Assembly: GCF_040567655.1 (NCBI RefSeq)
Contig: NZ_JBEXAC010000002.1
Span: 868,001-932,000 of the forward strand
From: Chitinophaga sp. H8
GTDB lineage: Bacteria; Bacteroidota; Bacteroidia; Chitinophagales; Chitinophagaceae
Direction: 5' to 3'
DNA: 64,000 bases
Part shown: positions 45,082 to 53,537 of the stretch, in pieces
Numbering within the stretch: position 1 is the stretch's first letter
Layout: every line of letters starts with the position of its first letter
Notes under the pieces: model-generated
What the model was told of the DNA's origin: nothing
Databases searched by the model: none
What the model saw: the letters and a program-made list of their open reading frames with translations, nothing else
Program-made: the position numbers and the translations under genes

Positions 45082-45424
45082 AATAAAAGAACTGCATCGC
45101 TTACTGGTTTGGTCAATAATTACATGGTACTATAAATACGCTTTAAAATAGAAGTTGGTTGCCTTGCCGTCCTTTTTCTCTCAAAAAAAGTCTGCTTCTT
45201 CAAAAAGCCACTTTTTAGCCTCATTTACGAAACAAGCCCACTTTTGATACAATAACCTTAACTAGTCAAAGATCGTCTAATTACAAGGAGATAATGAAGC
45301 CGTTTTTTAGCCACTTTTTACATTTTTTTAGAAAAAGCAACTTTTGGATGTACGTCAGTAAATCGTTGAAACGGGTCATGCGTTTTTCCTGAAGGGAAAA
45401 TATAGTCATTCATTTACTTCATTA
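45082..45424. other. Intergenic region upstream of the sigma factor with repeated AGCCACTTTT-type motifs
   Basis: No credible gene. The words GCCACTTTTT (about 45208 and 45310), GCCCACTTTT (about 45236) and GCAACTTTTG (about 45337) repeat, two of them as AAAAAG-CMA-CTTTT small dyads. The sigma factor promoter should lie here on the minus strand but was not pinned down. Confidence 0.45.
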
Positions 45425-45622
45425 TATAGATGCTCCGACCTTGAAGTATAGTTGAAGCATAGTAAAAGCGTTCAAGAGATATAGATGCGCTAACCTTGAA
45501 GTATAGTTAAAGTATGGTTGAGGTATAGTAAAAGCGTTCAAGAGATATAGATGCGCTGACCTTGAAGTATAGTTAAAGCATGGTTGAGGTATAGTAAAGG
45601 CATAGTAAAAGCGTTCTATAGG
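45425..45622. repeat. Nested minisatellite with 11-bp monomers
   Basis: Three larger units each start with ATAGATGC and contain ACCTTGAAGTATAGTT. Inside each, 11-base monomers follow in register (GAAGTATAGTT, AAAGTATGGTT, GAGGTATAGTA) and the unit ends in AAAGCGTTC. Later units carry more monomers than the first. No coding frame spans it. It sits between the sigma factor and the mnmG terminator. Confidence 0.8.
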
Positions 45623-45670
45623 GCGAGATGAAAGTCCTTTAAAACCAGAAATATACTATTGCTAACAGAT

Positions 45671-45706
45671 AAAATAAAAAAGATGGCCCCTTGGATGGAC
45701 CATCTT
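45671..45706 (-). terminator. Terminator of mnmG
   Basis: On the minus strand, arms AAGATGG (45700-45706) and CCATCTT (45680-45686) plus inner GG/CC pairs close a hairpin followed by a T-rich stretch at 45671-45681. It is 65 bases past the mnmG stop. Confidence 0.75.
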
Positions 45707-45770
45707 CTATGTTTTTTGGGATCAACTTTTCTGGTCAATCCCACTTAATTTCAGGTTCTGTTATGAAGTA

Positions 45771-47639
45771 CTACCTCCCCATATATACCATCAGGATCTG
45801 TACATCACTTGGGTTTACCCCACTAATTCTGCTAGCTTGTCCTAATGTACGGGGACGGATTTTATTGAATTTCTGTTTAGCTTCTGCCGAAAGGGAAACC
45901 AATTTAGTGTAATCAAAAGCATCCGGAATGATCAGGTTTTCCAGTTGCCCCATTTTGGTAACCAGTTCATTTTCCTTTTCAATGTATACTTCATACTTGA
46001 TTTGTATTTCGGCCTGTTCCAAAGTATCCTTATCAAACTCATTTAAGACAGCACTTATTTTAGGAATCTGGTCTTTCATGGCAAAAATATCCAGTCCGGG
46101 GCGCAATAATACCTGGTGTGCCCGTTGTTTTTGTGTAAGTGGAGAAGACGATTTTGAGACCAGAAACTCATTCATTTCTTCCGGATCAAGTGATAATTCT
46201 TTCAGAATAGTCTTGATTTTTGCCACACCATCTTTCTTTGCCTGTACCTTTTGCATCCTTTCTTCAGAGGCTAATCCCAGTTTATAACTTCTTTCTGTTA
46301 ACCTAAGGTCTGCATTATCCTGGCGAAGTAAGGTCCTGAACTCTGCCCGGGAGGTAAACATCCGGTAAGGTTCTTCGGTACCTTTATTGATCAGGTCGTC
46401 AATAAGTACACCAATATATGCTTCACTGCGTTTTAATACAAAAGGATCCAGCTCATTTGCTTTGAGGTGAGCATTAATCCCAGCCATAATACCCTGGCAA
46501 GCTGCCTCTTCATAACCGGTAGTACCATTAATCTGTCCGGCAAAAAACAGGTTCTGAACATGTTTGGTTTCTAATGAAAACTGCAATTGGGTAGGTGGAA
46601 AGAAATCATATTCTATTGCATAACCAGGACGGAACATCCTGCAGTTTTCAAAGCCAGGCACCAGGCGCAGTGCTTTCATTTGTACCTCTTCGGGCAAGGA
46701 GGTAGAGAATCCATTCACATATATCTCTACGGTATCCCATCCTTCTGGTTCTACAAACAACTGGTGCCGGTCTCTTTCTGCAAAGCGGTTGATCTTATCT
46801 TCAATACTTGGGCAGTACCGGGGTCCTGTGCCCTGTATTCTCCCCTGGAACATAGGAGAACGATCAAAGCCCGTACGTAACATATTATGTACCTCATCGC
46901 TGGTATAGGTAATCCAGCAACTACGTTGTTGAGCTGGTGTAATACGGGGAACATCTAAATAGGAGAATCCTACAATTTCATCATCTCCTTTTTGCTCTTC
47001 CATTTTAGAATAATCGAGGCTGCGGCCATCAATGCGTGGTGGCGTACCGGTTTTTAAACGGTCGCTTTCAAAGCCCAGGGAAACCAATTGTTCTGTAATA
47101 CCGGTAGCTGCTTTTTCTGCTACACGTCCTCCGCCAAATTGTTTATCGCCAATATGAATCACGCCATTCAGAAAAGTACCGTTTGTAAGTACTACTGATT
47201 TGGCAATTATTTCATGTCCCAGGCCAGTTACTACCCCATAGCATCTGCCATCTTTTACTAATAGTCCTTTTACCATATCCTGGTAGAAATCCACGTTGGG
47301 TGTTTTTTCCAGGGCTTCCCTCCATTTTGCAGCAAACAGCATGCGGTCGTTTTGCGTACGGGGGCTCCACATAGCTGGTCCTTTGGAACGGTTCAGCATA
47401 CGAAACTGGATCATAGACTGGTCGGTTACAATTCCGGAGTATCCACCCAAGGCATCTATTTCCCGAACAATCTGCCCTTTGGCTATTCCTCCCATAGCAG
47501 GATTGCAACTCATTTGAGCAATGGTTTGCATGTTCATGGTAACCAGGAGTACTTTGGAACCCATGTTAGCTGCAGCCGCTGCTGCTTCACAACCGGCGTG
47601 CCCTGCGCCTACTACTATAATATCGTAAGATGGAAACAT
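45771..47639 (-). CDS. mnmG: tRNA uridine-5-carboxymethylaminomethyl synthesis enzyme MnmG (GidA)
   Basis: 622 residues from the ATG at 47639; a longer frame to 47732 would add 31 residues through the promoter and the parS-like site and is rejected. The FAD-binding GxGxxG motif DIIVVGAGHAGCEAAAAA is at the start, with SCNPAMGGIAKGQIVREIDALGG next. GidA_assoc C-terminal helices end with ASRISGVNPSDVQILMVYMGR. With MnmE it modifies U34 of tRNAs. The gene lies near oriC in many bacteria, and the parS-like sites nearby agree with that. Its promoter has TAATTTTG at 47658-47665. Confidence 0.96.
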   Translation of the reverse strand: MFPSYDIIVVGAGHAGCEAAAAAANMGSKVLLVTMNMQTIAQMSCNPAMGGIAKGQIVREIDALGGYSGIVTDQSMIQFRMLNRSKGPAMWSPRTQNDRMLFAAKWREALEKTPNVDFYQDMVKGLLVKDGRCYGVVTGLGHEIIAKSVVLTNGTFLNGVIHIGDKQFGGGRVAEKAATGITEQLVSLGFESDRLKTGTPPRIDGRSLDYSKMEEQKGDDEIVGFSYLDVPRITPAQQRSCWITYTSDEVHNMLRTGFDRSPMFQGRIQGTGPRYCPSIEDKINRFAERDRHQLFVEPEGWDTVEIYVNGFSTSLPEEVQMKALRLVPGFENCRMFRPGYAIEYDFFPPTQLQFSLETKHVQNLFFAGQINGTTGYEEAACQGIMAGINAHLKANELDPFVLKRSEAYIGVLIDDLINKGTEEPYRMFTSRAEFRTLLRQDNADLRLTERSYKLGLASEERMQKVQAKKDGVAKIKTILKELSLDPEEMNEFLVSKSSSPLTQKQRAHQVLLRPGLDIFAMKDQIPKISAVLNEFDKDTLEQAEIQIKYEVYIEKENELVTKMGQLENLIIPDAFDYTKLVSLSAEAKQKFNKIRPRTLGQASRISGVNPSDVQILMVYMGR

Positions 47640-47657
47640 AATGTATTTAAGAAAATG

Positions 47658-47665
47658 CAAAATTA
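47658..47665 (-). promoter_or_regulatory. -7 promoter element of mnmG
   Basis: Read on the minus strand it is TAATTTTG, matching TAnnTTTG, 18 bases before the mnmG ATG. The parS-like palindrome lies 36 bases further upstream, so ParB binding there could affect this promoter. Confidence 0.6.
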
Positions 47666-47701
47666 CGTAGAAGAAGGGAGAAGTACTAAAGATATGTGGA
47701 A

Positions 47702-47717
47702 TGTTCCACGTGGAACA
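47702..47717. promoter_or_regulatory. parS-like partition site 1
   Basis: TGTTCCACGTGGAACA is a perfect 16-base palindrome that matches the bacterial chromosomal parS consensus TGTTnCACGTGnAACA. It lies in the upstream region of mnmG. A second copy is at 48647. Confidence 0.8.
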
Positions 47718-48411
47718 TTTTAAGTATGTCAAAATCGTGAGGCGCCAAACAGGGTAATGCTAATTGGTAAATGTACCTGTTCAAATTTTATATAGCCATG
47801 CGAGGTGACGTATTCTTTTTAATGAGGATTGGGTGATGTTACAGGAGTTCAGCAGTAATATAATTAGGACGATGTCCGAAAGATGTTGCTAGGTGGTTCA
47901 TTAAAACCAATAAAAGAAATGGAGAGTTGTAGTTATTAGAAGTTTATATTCCTCTTTGGTACAATTAAAAAGTGGTCTGAAGCTACTCCCCTGGATTTTA
48001 TTATTCCTATTTTATTATTCTTATAAGGAGCTATCTCTAACAACCAGGTTTCGGCATGAAGCGTTTTGTTTAAATCCTTCTTTGCTGGAGGATAATACCA
48101 CCCTAGTTGAAACTGATAAATTCTTCTTATACGAGAAACCTAACATCTCAATATACCAGGTACGGGCAAGAATTAGTTGCCATCCATCTTATCCTGGATA
48201 TTACTTCTGAACCATCAATACCAATTATGACATTTACATTGCCTGTAACAGATCTATATCTTTATCGTAAAAGTATTTCTATAAACCGCGCCGTAATCTT
48301 ATAAGCATCTCTTAATATAAAACTATTCCTATCATCTATAAGATTATTCCTCGACCATATCCAAGGTATCCAATTCCACATTTAATCATACGCTTCTACT
48401 GCTGCTAATAT
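47718..48411. other. Region between the parS-like sites with coding-like but broken sequence
   Basis: There is no convincing intact gene. On the plus strand a frame at 47956-48210 encodes 84 residues starting with a hydrophobic segment. On the minus strand, 48240-48345 reads as NSFILRDAYKITARFIEIL before a stop, then continues open. Both strands give protein-like stretches, so this may be eroded coding DNA, but I cannot choose between them. Confidence 0.4.
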
Positions 48412-48600
48412 TTATTTCAAGACTGGTTTAAACTTATTCCAGTAACTGATATCAGTCCCGTCAATCAGCCGGATATCAGACAAGAGATGCCCTATTGGTA
48501 TAATAATATTTTCGCTTAATTATTAATATGTTCCTCATCTTCAACATTAGTCTGCTCACAATATAGCAAGTACTTTAATAAGGCTCCTCATCTTTATAGC
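48412..48600 (-). pseudogene. C-terminal remnant of an unidentified gene with frameshifts
   Basis: Minus-strand reading gives three protein-like blocks in successive frames: YKDEEPY (about 48600-48580), ALLKYLLYCEQTNVEDEEHI (48584-48525), and from 48519 to a TAA at 48412-48414 a 35-residue block with IIIPIGHLLSDIRLIDG and YWNKFKPVLK. The blocks join smoothly if two single-base frameshifts are allowed. The composition is that of a real protein, so this looks like a decayed gene end. I do not recognise the family. The remnant ends at the ybeY terminator. Confidence 0.45.
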
Positions 48601-48634
48601 ATAAAAAAGGAATTATAGGGCCGTAATTCCTTTC
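48600..48634 (-). terminator. Terminator of ybeY
   Basis: Arms AAAGGAATTA (48606-48615) and its complement (48624-48633) form a 10-bp stem. On the minus strand the hairpin runs into a T-run at 48603-48608. It lies 50 bases beyond the ybeY stop. Confidence 0.75.
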
Positions 48635-48646
48635 TAAAATAAAGTA

Positions 48647-48662
48647 TGTTCCACGTGGAACC
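48647..48662. promoter_or_regulatory. parS-like partition site 2
   Basis: TGTTCCACGTGGAACC differs from the perfect site at 47702 by the last base only. The 14-base core GTTCCACGTGGAAC is the same. It lies between the ybeY stop and its terminator, 945 bases from the first site. Confidence 0.75.
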
Positions 48663-48683
48663 TTCAACAAAAAACTCATTGTA

Positions 48684-49109
48684 TTAGTCCTTAAAATACA
48701 GATTCAGATACTCATCTTCTTTCTCCCGCATTACCGCTGCCTCCTTTCTGGTCTTATCCCTAAAACCACATAAATGTAAAGCTCCATGGAAAACCACCCG
48801 GTGTAATTCCTGTGAAACAGGTACTTCAAATTTCTTCGCATTATCCACCACCCTGTCAATACTTATATAAATCTCTCCTGCAGTTTCATCCGGATCCTCA
48901 GATAATTCGAAGGTGACAATATCTGTGTAAGTATCGTGTTGCAAAAACTGTTTATTAATCTCTAATAAATAAGCATCAGAGCAAAAAACGTATTGCAGAT
49001 GCTTTAAGCCCTGTCCCTCCCTTTCAAATAATTCTTTTAAGAAAGCTTTTAATCTGGTCTTATGCTCCAGCTTCACTTTTACTTCATGTACTACAAAATG
49101 TACGGCCAT
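48684..49109 (-). CDS. ybeY: rRNA maturation endoribonuclease YbeY
   Basis: 141 residues. The UPF0054 core has INKQFLQHDTYTDIVTFEL and the metal motif VVFHGALHLCGFRDKT with His108 and His112. The canonical third His (HGxLHLxGYDH) is replaced by Asp118 here, a change I believe is common in Bacteroidota; Asp can also bind zinc. YbeY acts in 16S rRNA 3'-end maturation and ribosome quality control. It diverges from feoA and ends just before the second parS-like site and a terminator. Confidence 0.93.
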   Translation of the reverse strand: MAVHFVVHEVKVKLEHKTRLKAFLKELFEREGQGLKHLQYVFCSDAYLLEINKQFLQHDTYTDIVTFELSEDPDETAGEIYISIDRVVDNAKKFEVPVSQELHRVVFHGALHLCGFRDKTRKEAAVMREKEDEYLNLYFKD

Positions 49110-49173
49110 ATTCCTTTACTTATTAACTGCATGTAAAAGTATGGTGAAATTTCGGATTCAGGTTCCCTCTTTT

Positions 49174-49204
49174 TTTGCATATTCCTCTTACAGCGGTACC
49201 TTTG
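49174..49204 (+). promoter_or_regulatory. Promoter of feoA (TTTG / TACCTTTG)
   Basis: TTTG at 49174-49177 and TACCTTTG at 49197-49204 are separated by 19 bases, an excellent match to the Bacteroidota consensus. Transcription would start about 55 bases before the feoA ATG, leaving space for a regulator site. Confidence 0.75.
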
Positions 49205-49270
49205 CATGGCACTCAAAAGCACTTTTCAAATATTGCCAGGTTTAGTTTTAAAAACGATTAATCTTAAGAA

Positions 49271-49507
49271 ATGAAAAAAGCAATGGTTAAGTTATCTTCT
49301 CTGGCTACCGGGAGAAGTGCAGTAATAGTAGAATTCGAAAAAGATGATCTTCATATAAAACTCATGGAAATGGGTTGTGTGCCGGGTGAAACAGTTAAAA
49401 TAGAAAAAATTGCACCGCTGGGAGATCCTATATCAATTATGGTAGCTGGATATAATCTTTCTTTAAGGAAAACAGAAGCTGATCATATCTGGGTGGAGGA
49501 AATTTAA
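49271..49507 (+). CDS. feoA: Ferrous iron transport protein A
   Basis: 78 residues, a single SH3-like FeoA domain: KLSSLATGRSAVIVEFEKD, IKLMEMGCVPGETVKIEKIAPLGDPI, and a final strand with NLSLRKTEADHIWVEE. The LMEMGCVPGE turn is the family hallmark. FeoA works with FeoB in Fe(II) import, but feoB is 44 kb away at 2.9-5.0 kb and in the other direction. It has its own good promoter. No third Feo gene is adjacent. Confidence 0.93.
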   Translation: MKKAMVKLSSLATGRSAVIVEFEKDDLHIKLMEMGCVPGETVKIEKIAPLGDPISIMVAGYNLSLRKTEADHIWVEEI

Positions 49508-51764
49508 TCCACCCATTTTCTTTCCTTTCTCCTCTCGATCTTCTCAGTCATTATCTCTTATAAATACTCCAGAATATCTCCCCTCCCTCAATTTTAAACC
49601 TATTTTTCTTTAAAAAGCTATGCCACCATAAAAGAGTGCAGTTCTAATAAAAAAAGAAAATTTTTTGTAAAAAAACTCCTCATACAGTCCTTTTTCTTCA
49701 TTTTTGGCCTAGGTTAAATGTTTATTACCATAAATTATACTCAAAAATGAACGCTGGCGCATGATAAAACAGCCTGATGCCTGATAAAAAACTAAACCCT
49801 ATCATTCCTGGTAGAAAAACCTAAAATTTCTCTCTTTAAAAGATTTTGAGTAGCTGAGATTAACCTCCACATGAAAAACACGGGGTATTCCCGTAAAAGG
49901 AAAAAATTTTCTCTGTACGGTGCTAAAGAACTCCACGAGATTTCCACCAAATAGAATATTTCGCCACTACCCCAGCAAATGATATTCTAATTGATTCATT
50001 CTCATTTATCAGTCCTCTATAATTTCATCAAAACTAAAATCCCAGTCTATAACATGGAAAAATAATCTATGCTAACCTCAGCTCGCTCCAGGAGGCCCTC
50101 CTTCTTATTAAACCGAAAATTCAAGGGATCCCCCAGATAATTTATGATCACTGTCTGCTAATAACCGCTGAAAGTGCCCTGACGTTTAAATATTTTCTCA
50201 AAATGCAGCGTAACCACATGAAAATATTTGTTTTCGAATCCTCAGGCGCTCCATTTATTCCTAAGCGTCCCCCTCATTTAATCATTTTTAACAGGTAGTA
50301 AATATTCCATTCTTATAAGCATGCGGAGAATGAAACCAGCTTCCCAGATCAAGGGGATTGCCGGGAAAATAAGGAAAACACGCCTCTCGGCAACTAAAAA
50401 GTGCGCTTAGTAGCATAAAAAGAGAAAAATAAAGGGTACCCCCATGAAAAATGATAATTTTCAACGCTAACAGCCTTCCTAAAGCTCCAGAAATTGAATA
50501 AAATCAGTCAAAACCAATTCCTTAACGATAAAATTCAAATATTTTATTCTCAACGCCTTGTAAATCGCAGGAGAATCGCATGAAATTGTTTTTAAAGCCA
50601 TTGAAAAGGAAAGTCTGAAAAATTTCATCAGCTCAGGCGCCTTAGAGAGCGCTGAGAATTAACCAGAGCCCGTAAATCAAGGGGAACTCAAGGAAATTAT
50701 TAGATTTTCTACTGATAAAGCATTATAAATGGGCTGATAATCCGTTAAAAGTTTTAAAAAGACATGTATAGAAAAAAATTAAAAAATTTGATTCTCAAGC
50801 ACCTATAAAGCCTCCCACAATTCATTTTCGCACCAAAATCAAGGGTAATACCGATAAAATTGTAAATTTTCTATTCTCCACAGCCTCCTGTCACGTTCTC
50901 CGTAGCATAAATAGGTGTAGCCTTGCTAATCCCGATAAAATAAACTGTTATCACATTCTCAGGCCCTTCATAACCTGTCGAGGATCCGCTGGAATTTTAA
51001 ATTATTGATCACTCCAAATACTTATCTCCGATATGCGATTCTCAGCGCTTTCATAATGTCCTGAGAATCTACTCTGATTTCCTCCCTGACAGAATCTCTA
51101 AAAAGAAAAAAATATGCAGTTCTCACGGCCTTCTTTATCTCATGAGAATCTCATACAAATCATATTTTCAGTAAGTTATTAGCTTCTAAAAAAAATAAAC
51201 GATTCTCAGCGCTCTATAAGTAGCCCCAGAATCGCACGAAAATCTGCGATTTACCGTTATTACAATGCACATAAAAATATGCGATTCTCAACGCCTTCAT
51301 CAGGCCCGGAGATAAGCGGCATTATTGAAAAATTGAGGGGAGGATCACAAAAAGAATTAAATACTGCACTGTCAGCTTATTACATGTGCGTTGACAATTG
51401 TATAAAATTATAGGTACAAAGGGTAGGCACAGGAGCAAAAAAAATATGCGATTCTCAGGGCTTTCAAATATCGAATTGTCTTTATTTTTATACGTAAATC
51501 AAATAATAAGGCTTATCCTGGCCAACAAACATTTTCTACAAAAGGGGATAAATCACTTTATAATTCCTGCTTCTACAGACTCCTAAACAAAAAATTGAAA
51601 TATCACATTCTCAAAGCCATAGTAATGGGCTGAGAATTGCATGAATCCCCATATACGTACGAAGTATCACATTCTCAGGGCCTTCGTATCAAAGCTCTTA
51701 AAAATTACAGCTGTTAACTAAAGAAGAAATATACTATAACTAACTGAATATCAAATACTTATAA
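49508..51764. repeat. 2.2 kb gene-free tract with a degenerate array of hairpin-forming repeats
   Basis: From about 49740 to 51690 variants of one unit recur. One half resembles ATGCGATTCTCAGCGCCTTC followed by a short A/T loop and a GGGCTGAGAATCGCATGA-type half, which can pair. The other half resembles AAATCAAGGGGATTnCCGG then AAAAT. Clear copies of the first half occur near 50546, 50630, 50789, 50955, 51034, 51115, 51199, 51278, 51447, 51606 and 51669; the second half near 50119, 50346, 50676 and 50837. Copies are sharper toward the right end. Best hairpins: GATTCTCAG/CTGAGAATC (51037-51045 with 51061-51069) and ATTCTCA/TGAGAAT (51607-51613 with 51631-51637). A 62-codon frame at 51398 is an accident of the repeat. 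Confidence 0.75.
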
Positions 51765-52772
51765 TCATAACCCGGCTACTGCACTAATCTCCAACATTCT
51801 TTCAATGGGCTTTTTAGCCGCGATACGGAGATTTTCCTCCATAGTGATTTCCGGTTCTTCATACTCCATGCATAAGTAGAGCTTTTCAAGTGTATTGAGT
51901 TTCATGTGTGGGCAGTCGTTACAAGCACATGCATTATTCGGAGGAGCCGGAATAAAAGTTTTACCAGGATTTTCCTTTTGCATCTGGTGTAAAATCCCCG
52001 TTTCAGTTACTACGATATATTCTTTTGCATCATCCCGTTGTGTAAATTTCAGCAAACCAGTTGTACTACCGATAAAATCCGCAATCGCCAAAACGGCAGC
52101 TTCGCACTCCGGATGTGCGATCACCTTAGCCTTGGGGTGTCTAACCTTCAACTTGGTAATCTTTTCCAGGGAGAAAATTTCATGTACCATACATGCCCCG
52201 TTCCACAAAATCATATCTCTACCCGTTTTTTTGCTTAAATAAGCCCCAAGGTTTCTGTCAGGTGCAAAGATAATCCCCTTACCGGCGGGCACGCTTTCGA
52301 TGATTTTTTCGGCATTGGAAGACGTACAAATGATATCGCTAAGCGCCTTGATACCTGCTGAACAATTTATGTAGGAGATCACCAGATGATCAGGATATTT
52401 ATCTCTGAACTTCTTAAACAGCTCAGGAGGTGCACTGTCTGCCAGGGAACAACCAGCTTTCAGATCCGGCAATAGCACCTTTTTCTGAGGGCTCAGAATT
52501 TTCGCTGTTTCTGCCATGAAATGAACACCAGCAAAAACAATAATATCTGCATCCGTTTTTGCGGCCTGCTGACTAAGTCCCAAACTGTCCCCAATGTAAT
52601 CTGCTACATCCTGGATATCTGGTTCCTGATAATAGTGTGCCAGCACTATCGCATTTTTTTCCTTTTTTAATCTTTCGATTTCCGCAAATAAGTCTAAACG
52701 AACATCCACGGGTATATCTAAAAATCCGTTGCGTTGCAAATTTTTTTTCGCGTTAGCGATTTCCGTAATCAT
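51765..52772 (-). CDS. nadA: Quinolinate synthase A
   Basis: 335 residues. Three Cys that carry the 4Fe-4S cluster are visible: Cys108 (LKAGCSLAD), Cys194 (WNGACMVHE), and one in [12 protein letters not shown] near 284. Substrate-binding motifs [11 protein letters not shown] (45-55), [11 protein letters not shown] (61-71) and [11 protein letters not shown] are present. It condenses iminoaspartate with DHAP to make quinolinate for NAD. No nadB or nadC is next to it; it stands alone. It is transcribed away from the oriC-like region at 52.8-53.5 kb. Confidence 0.96.
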   Translation of the reverse strand: MITEIANAKKNLQRNGFLDIPVDVRLDLFAEIERLKKEKNAIVLAHYYQEPDIQDVADYIGDSLGLSQQAAKTDADIIVFAGVHFMAETAKILSPQKKVLLPDLKAGCSLADSAPPELFKKFRDKYPDHLVISYINCSAGIKALSDIICTSSNAEKIIESVPAGKGIIFAPDRNLGAYLSKKTGRDMILWNGACMVHEIFSLEKITKLKVRHPKAKVIAHPECEAAVLAIADFIGSTTGLLKFTQRDDAKEYIVVTETGILHQMQKENPGKTFIPAPPNNACACNDCPHMKLNTLEKLYLCMEYEEPEITMEENLRIAAKKPIERMLEISAVAGL

Positions 52773-53476
52773 AACTATATATCTCTTTATTTAATTAAAA
52801 AGAAAAACCCATTACTACTAGGGACGTGAATATGTGGAAACTAATTTTTTCCAACCATATACAAATGTAGTTGTTATTATTTTTTTGAATGCTATCCACA
52901 GGAAATTAACATAGAAAATCCCCGTCATTACTCATTTTTTATAATTTCATCCACATACGTGGATATCCCATTTAGTGAAAATCTTTTTTTCAGAAAGCGT
53001 ATTAAAAACGTGTTAACAGCATCCTCTCAGTTTCCCCAAATTTGAATTAAGATCCGGGAAACCAACTTTGCTGAGATTTACAAAATTAGTTTTACCTGTA
53101 CCTAAGGGGTGGTTTTCCCATAGTTTTTGCGATTTACGCATGGGTTCCTAACAGCTGATGTGGAAAAATTCTTCCCTGAAGCATCAATTGAAAAATTTCG
53201 AGCCATTGCTTCCTCCAACTTCTATTATTCACAATTTTCTGTTAATTCCTAAAAAGAGCTTTCCAAAATGTGAATATTCGGCGCCGGCAAATATTGGGTT
53301 ATCAACACCTCGAAGATATGCTGTATATGCCATTCAAATAGTATTCCACAATGCACCGTAAAAGGCCTTAAAAAGCGTCGTAATGTGAATAACGTGTTAA
53401 TTCAAAAAAATGGATAAAGGTGTCGTAATGGGCTAAAAAGCCCTGCTGTATTGATTTTGAATAGGTGAAATACTGT
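52773..53476. other. AT-rich divergent intergenic region with DnaA-box-like cores: candidate origin
   Basis: About 700 bases between divergent genes. The core TCCACA or its complement occurs at 52833-52838, 52895-52900, 52950-52955, 53159-53164 and 53345-53350. The 9-mers are CTATCCACA, TCATCCACA, TTTTCCACA (minus strand at 53159-53167) and TATTCCACA; TTATCAACA lies at 53299-53307. Long A/T runs sit at 52860-52890 and 52920-52950. A frame of 67 codons at 53158-53361 has no support and is not called. Confidence 0.5.
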
Positions 53477-53508
53477 TTTGCAGTTACAGTTTATTTATTC
53501 TATTTTTG
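53477..53508 (+). promoter_or_regulatory. Promoter of the PpiD-like gene (TTTG / TATTTTTG)
   Basis: TTTG at 53477-53480 and TATTTTTG at 53501-53508 are separated by 20 bases, matching the Bacteroidota consensus. The ATG follows 29 bases after the -7 element. Confidence 0.75.
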
Positions 53509-53537
53509 CTTTCCTTAAAATGTAGACTATATAATAT

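Noticed and set aside
45771-47732. Longer MnmG with 31 extra N-terminal residues
   Set aside because: The extension covers the promoter element and the parS-like palindrome; the conserved FAD motif starts right after the ATG at 47639.
47956-48210. 84-codon plus-strand frame with a hydrophobic start
   Set aside because: No family, no promoter, and the opposite strand is equally protein-like; kept only as possible eroded coding DNA.
51398-51586. 62-codon plus-strand frame in the repeat tract
   Set aside because: It reads straight through a copy of the repeat unit and has no protein-like features of its own.
49508-51764. Possible CRISPR array
   Set aside because: Repeats are degenerate, spacing is irregular, repeat halves differ in length, and no cas genes are in the window.
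53158-53361. 67-codon plus-strand frame before the PpiD-like gene
   Set aside because: It lies in the AT-rich intergenic region, has no recognised motif, no promoter or start context, and overlaps the DnaA-box-like cores.
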